This document shows positions 61,387-64,000 of a stretch of 64,000 nt of DNA, one piece after another. The translations under genes were made by a program, and so were the position numbers. Position 1 is the stretch's first letter; each line of letters opens with the position of its first letter. Origin of the DNA: an uncultured Bacteroidales bacterium. Its GTDB lineage: Bacteria; Bacteroidota; Bacteroidia; Bacteroidales; UBA932. Below the pieces are notes generated by a model. The model worked only from the letters and a program-made list of their open reading frames with translations, ran no database searches and had not been told where the DNA came from. The stretch is from assembly GCA_944325435.1 (NCBI GenBank), contig CALVAC010000010.1:52355-116354 (forward strand), written 5' to 3'.

Positions 61387-61440
61387 CAGATAGAGACAGG
61401 GAGAGGAGGGAGGTGAGGATGAGGTCAGAGAGGGTGAGAT
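61387..61440 (+). other. Polypurine tract in the replication-gene leader
   Basis: Nearly all G/A on the plus strand over about 54 nt, so the predicted leader of the replication gene would be C/U-rich. Such tracts can melt easily or form triplexes; function unknown. Confidence 0.4.
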
Positions 61441-61489
61441 GTATTGTGAAAGATGATACATATTGAGACTTGTTAAGACAGAACTCATA

Positions 61490-61525
61490 TTTTAGCCCCG
61501 GCATCAATATCGACCGGGGCTAAAA
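61490..61525 (-). terminator. Terminator of the excisionase-like gene
   Basis: A perfect 12-bp stem (61490-61501, 61514-61525) flanked by A/T runs, working on either strand. Confidence 0.8.
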
Positions 61526-61576
61526 ATTGCACTCTGTATTTCGGTGTAATTCATAATCAACGGATTTCTCTTGGTA

Positions 61577-61837
61577 TCAGTTACGCCGACCTCTTTGTTT
61601 AGAGTTAAGACAATATGACTGTGCCTGCTCGGAAAGTTCCTCATCCGTAAGAACAGGATTGCTCGTAAGCCACGCGATGATGTCTTCTACCTTAAAGTAG
61701 ATTTTCTTGTTATTCGGCTTGTAATGCCGGATACGCTTCTCGTGCGTAAGACGGTACAGGTAACTCTTTTTAAGTCCCATGTACTCCGCTGCTTCCGCTA
61801 ATGTGAGGACAGATTTTGAAGTTGTATTTTGCGTCAT
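61577..61837 (-). CDS. Excisionase-like helix-turn-helix protein
   Basis: An 86-residue HTH_17 protein (LTLAEAAEYMGLKKSYLYRLTHEKRI, YFKVEDIIAWL). ATG 61837 is preferred to an in-frame codon 6 residues upstream. Clear relative of the small HTH proteins of the first island; likely an excision or replication regulator of the second element. Confidence 0.8.
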   Translation of the reverse strand: MTQNTTSKSVLTLAEAAEYMGLKKSYLYRLTHEKRIRHYKPNNKKIYFKVEDIIAWLTSNPVLTDEELSEQAQSYCLNSKQRGRRN

Positions 61838-61913
61838 GATCAAAAAATTTTTCAAAACACGAGCTCGTTGTTTTGGGTTTCTGGTGCGAATATAGAGTAG
61901 CTATAAACGAATT

Positions 61914-61944
61914 AGCCCCTACTGTAGGGGGTACAGTAGGGGCT
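61914..61944. terminator. Perfect hairpin between HTH gene and upstream operon
   Basis: An 11-bp perfect stem (61914-61924, 61934-61944), 9-nt loop rich in G. Without a long T run it may be an attenuator rather than a terminator. Confidence 0.5.
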
Positions 61945-61976
61945 GTTAGTATTATAAATAGTTGATTTGAAAGATT

Positions 61977-62714
61977 TTACATTTCGTGTTGTAGATTTAC
62001 TTGATATTCTTTCCTAACATTATCGGGAAATAGTTTTAGTATTGCTTCCGCTCTATCCTTCCCGATTTCCTCTTTTTGTCTCAAATTCTTAATTCCCCAC
62101 CACCTTTCAAATTGAACCCAATGATTATCTTCTTTAAGCACATAACAAATGCATAATACAAACATTTTAATTTGCCCTCGTGTCATCACTATCTTACTAA
62201 TATCTTCCGGTTTTCTTTTTAATGTAAAATCATCATTCAAATATCCTGCTTTCACTGCTTCTTTAAGGATTTCAATACCTTTAGGATCATTCATGAACGC
62301 TGGCATTACTCCAGTTGGCTTAACATGCTTATGCTCAAGATAGATTTTTTGAATTTCGGATAAAAATCTGATACATTTTGTCATCTGATCTTTCATTTCA
62401 GAATCTCCTTGTGTGTCCGCAACTTTCAAATATGCTGAAAACGATGCAACCAACTCATCGTAATCGGGTCTATCCACAACTTTATGGGCAATTTCCCATG
62501 CGTCGTTATCCAATATGTAATTTCGAAGAGCCTGAATTCTATCCCCTATTTGAGAATAAGGCGTAAAATTACGCTTGTATTTTATGAATTGCTCACCAGG
62601 AAATTTAGACATCAATAGAGCAAAAAAATCTATTGCATTCACGATTGTCAATGCTTCTGATTTCTTTTTAATTTCGATTGCTCCAACATCGTACCAATCA
62701 TACTCCTTTTCCAT
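61977..62714 (-). CDS. Hypothetical protein paired with DUF1016 nuclease
   Basis: A 245-residue mostly helical soluble protein with no recognised family (GAIEIKKKSEALTIVNAIDFF, FIKYKRNFTPYSQIGDRIQAL). The C-terminus has a Trp-rich segment (HWVQFERWWGIKNLRQ). It begins 4 bp after the nuclease gene stop, so it is cotranscribed and may be its partner. Confidence 0.6.
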   Translation of the reverse strand: MEKEYDWYDVGAIEIKKKSEALTIVNAIDFFALLMSKFPGEQFIKYKRNFTPYSQIGDRIQALRNYILDNDAWEIAHKVVDRPDYDELVASFSAYLKVADTQGDSEMKDQMTKCIRFLSEIQKIYLEHKHVKPTGVMPAFMNDPKGIEILKEAVKAGYLNDDFTLKRKPEDISKIVMTRGQIKMFVLCICYVLKEDNHWVQFERWWGIKNLRQKEEIGKDRAEAILKLFPDNVRKEYQVNLQHEM

Positions 62715-62718
62715 ACTC

Positions 62719-63864
62719 CTACCCGTTTATTTCCTTTGCTATGAACTTCTTTATCTCATCCTCTGTAGGAAGTTCCACCATGTATTTCTGGACGAAGATG
62801 TTAGGGTCAAGCCCTGCGGTAGCATACTTGACTAATGTATCTCCTTTTTCGGTACACAACAGGATGCCGACAGGCGGATTGTCATCCGGCTGCATTACCT
62901 CCGCCCTGTAATAGTTGAGGTACATATTGAGTTGCGAAGCGTACTCGTGGCGGAAGCGGTCGATTTTCAATTCCACTATTATATGGCATTTCAGAATGCG
63001 GTGGTAGAATACAAGGTCTGCGAAGTAATAGTCCTCGTCTATCAGTATGCGTTTCTGTCGGGCTTCAAAGCAGAAGCCGTGTCCCATTTCAAGCAGGAAG
63101 TTCTGCAAATTGTCAAGAATTGACTGTTCCAAGTCGTTTTCAGTTACCAGTGCCCTGTCATTCAGACCGAGAAATTCCAGTGTAACAGGGGTATTTATCA
63201 CATCTTTTGGCTGTAACTGGGCTACTTGCTGCTGCACTAATGACGAAAGTGCCTCCTTGTTCTGCGACAATCCGCTGCGCTCATAATACAGGGAATGTAT
63301 CTGACGTTCCAGTTCCTTGACAGACCAGCAACCTCTGATTGTCTCCATTTCATAGAATGCTCTTTTTACCGGATTGTCTATTTCTGAAATCGTTGTCAGA
63401 TGCGTAGATGACAACCTGTTGAACAGTCTGTCGGCAGGTATCATCCAAGGCTCTATATTATTACAACACACTGTAGATAACGGATTTATCGTATCTGAAG
63501 ATTCGGCGGTCGTTAACCGCCGAATTGGCTCTTTGAATTCGGCGGTCGCCAACCGCCGAATTTCAGCATTTGAGTCAAGATACTGTATTACTGAACTTTG
63601 CAGTTGAGGATAGACCTGATACAACCGTCTGAACTCCCGAAACCTGCGTTCTGTCAGCCCTTTTGTATGCAGTCTTGACTCCAGTTTCTTCAGCAACTTC
63701 TCTCCGTATGCAGCCCTGTCCTCCCCGTTCTGCTCGAATTCCACGATATAGTACCCTATCAGCCAGTTTCTCGCGGTAAGGGCAAGGTTTACAGCATGTG
63801 CTGCCTGTGCCTGCAAGGTGTGCTGAACGGCATCTATCTGATTGGCCAATGCTTCAAAGTTCAT
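62719..63864 (-). CDS. DUF1016/YhcG-family PD-(D/E)XK nuclease
   Basis: A 381-residue protein with the N-terminal DUF1016 helical domain (about 25-95: LTARNWLIGYYIVEFEQNGEDRA) and a C-terminal nuclease domain (about 235-375: YYFADLVFYHRILKCHIIVELK with Asp and ExK, then FRHEYASQLNMYLNYY). Family members accompany mobile elements and restriction systems. The linker (about 100-125) contains two copies of IRRL(A/T)TAE, encoded by two palindromic repeats. Confidence 0.9.
   Translation of the reverse strand: MNFEALANQIDAVQHTLQAQAAHAVNLALTARNWLIGYYIVEFEQNGEDRAAYGEKLLKKLESRLHTKGLTERRFREFRRLYQVYPQLQSSVIQYLDSNAEIRRLATAEFKEPIRRLTTAESSDTINPLSTVCCNNIEPWMIPADRLFNRLSSTHLTTISEIDNPVKRAFYEMETIRGCWSVKELERQIHSLYYERSGLSQNKEALSSLVQQQVAQLQPKDVINTPVTLEFLGLNDRALVTENDLEQSILDNLQNFLLEMGHGFCFEARQKRILIDEDYYFADLVFYHRILKCHIIVELKIDRFRHEYASQLNMYLNYYRAEVMQPDDNPPVGILLCTEKGDTLVKYATAGLDPNIFVQKYMVELPTEDEIKKFIAKEING
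63501..63562. repeat. Two in-frame REP-like palindromes inside the nuclease gene
   Basis: 63501-63525 and 63536-63562 each form a perfect 10-11 bp GC-rich hairpin (attcggcggt...accgccgaat) with a 5-nt loop, 36 bp apart, and remain in frame. Confidence 0.8.
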
Positions 63865-63886
63865 ATTCCCAACTCGTTTTATGTTA

Positions 63887-64000
63887 TCAAATTTTCAGTT
63901 CCGGCAGGCTGTTGATTGCTTCCCTTTTACGGTCGTCAATAGCCCTTAAGTATTTTTCGGTATGTTTTAGTCCGGAATGCCCCAACAGATTGGCTACCGT
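63887..64000 (-). CDS. Tyrosine recombinase, C-terminal end only
   Basis: The last 37 codons of a tyrosine recombinase enter from the right edge. NLLGHSGLKHTEKYLRA carries the second catalytic His and the Tyr nucleophile of the family (GHSxxxxTxxY). It is probably the integrase of the second element. The rest lies outside the window. Confidence 0.88.
   Translation of the reverse strand, partial: TVANLLGHSGLKHTEKYLRAIDDRKREAINSLPELKI

Larger units (their letters stand above)
55319..64000. mobile_element. Probable second mobilizable element in tandem (right end outside window)
   Basis: Genes on the minus strand include a replication initiator, an excisionase-like HTH, accessory genes and, at the edge, the end of another tyrosine recombinase. 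The order (cargo left, replication, HTH, integrase at right) repeats that of the first island. It may share the att site at 55304-55318. The boundary is inferred. Confidence 0.5.

Overview
The window looks like chromosomal DNA from a gut-type member of the Bacteroidota, most likely order Bacteroidales. The evidence is a SusC/SusD pair, TAnnTTTG promoter -7 boxes with TTG/TTTG about 19-21 bp upstream, DUF4988 lipoproteins, and Bacteroidales-style mobilizable elements. Genus cannot be fixed from the sequence. The left 41 kb is moderately GC-rich core DNA. The right part contains clearly more AT-rich inserted DNA.

Region 1 (1-17,991) is a polysaccharide utilization locus for a sulfated, uronic-acid-containing glycosaminoglycan, best fitting chondroitin/dermatan sulfate or hyaluronan. 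A leftward unit (PL8 lyase, SusC, and SusD cut by the window edge) is divergent from a rightward operon (GH88 unsaturated glucuronyl hydrolase, second PL8 lyase, serine-type sulfatase, PL29-like DUF4988 lipoprotein, second DUF4988 beta-helix lipoprotein). Surface lipoproteins and SusCD would capture and cut the chain. The PL8 lyases would make unsaturated disaccharides, the sulfatase would remove sulfate, and GH88 would remove the unsaturated uronate.

Region 2 (18,000-40,750) is housekeeping: DUF4923 protein, TauE-like permease, cysteine synthase, malate dehydrogenase, LemA with a partner membrane protein, a phosphopantetheinyl transferase, anaerobic ribonucleotide reductase nrdD-nrdG, a cell-envelope operon (TPR protein, EnvC-like degenerate LytM protein, epimerase), an ECF sigma factor with an anti-sigma/beta-barrel fusion, an MlaE/MlaF lipid transporter, a ComM-type ATPase and aspS.

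Region 3 (41,034-55,318) is a mobilizable genomic island of about 14.3 kb inserted in the 3' end of tRNA-Leu(CAA). It is bounded by a 15-bp direct repeat of the tRNA end and carries a matching 24-bp integrase arm-type repeat near each end. From its right end it has a tyrosine integrase, a three-gene AbiE-type toxin-antitoxin operon, two excisionase-like HTH proteins, replication proteins, a candidate oriT, MobC and relaxase, then a WYL-domain regulator. Beyond the regulator is a cargo array of AT-rich genes on the minus strand: two paralogous putative nuclease-fold proteins, a beta-repeat protein, an ADP-ribosylglycohydrolase and an orphan DnaB-like ATPase. All five cargo promoters share one dyad operator, A(A/G)TGCC-N7/8-GnCACT, set 8-9 bp from the -7 box. 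The spaces between genes hold a family of structured repeats with a conserved apical loop and a 130-nt block of interleaved inverted repeats. This co-regulated, repeat-punctuated cargo array is the best candidate for an undescribed system.

Region 4 (55,319-64,000) is probably a second mobilizable element in tandem. It has an HD-domain protein, an operon of a small membrane protein and two exported proteins with an Nmad2-like nucleotide-modification protein, a replication initiator, an excisionase-like HTH, an unknown protein with a DUF1016/PDDEXK nuclease, and the C-terminus of another tyrosine recombinase at the window edge.
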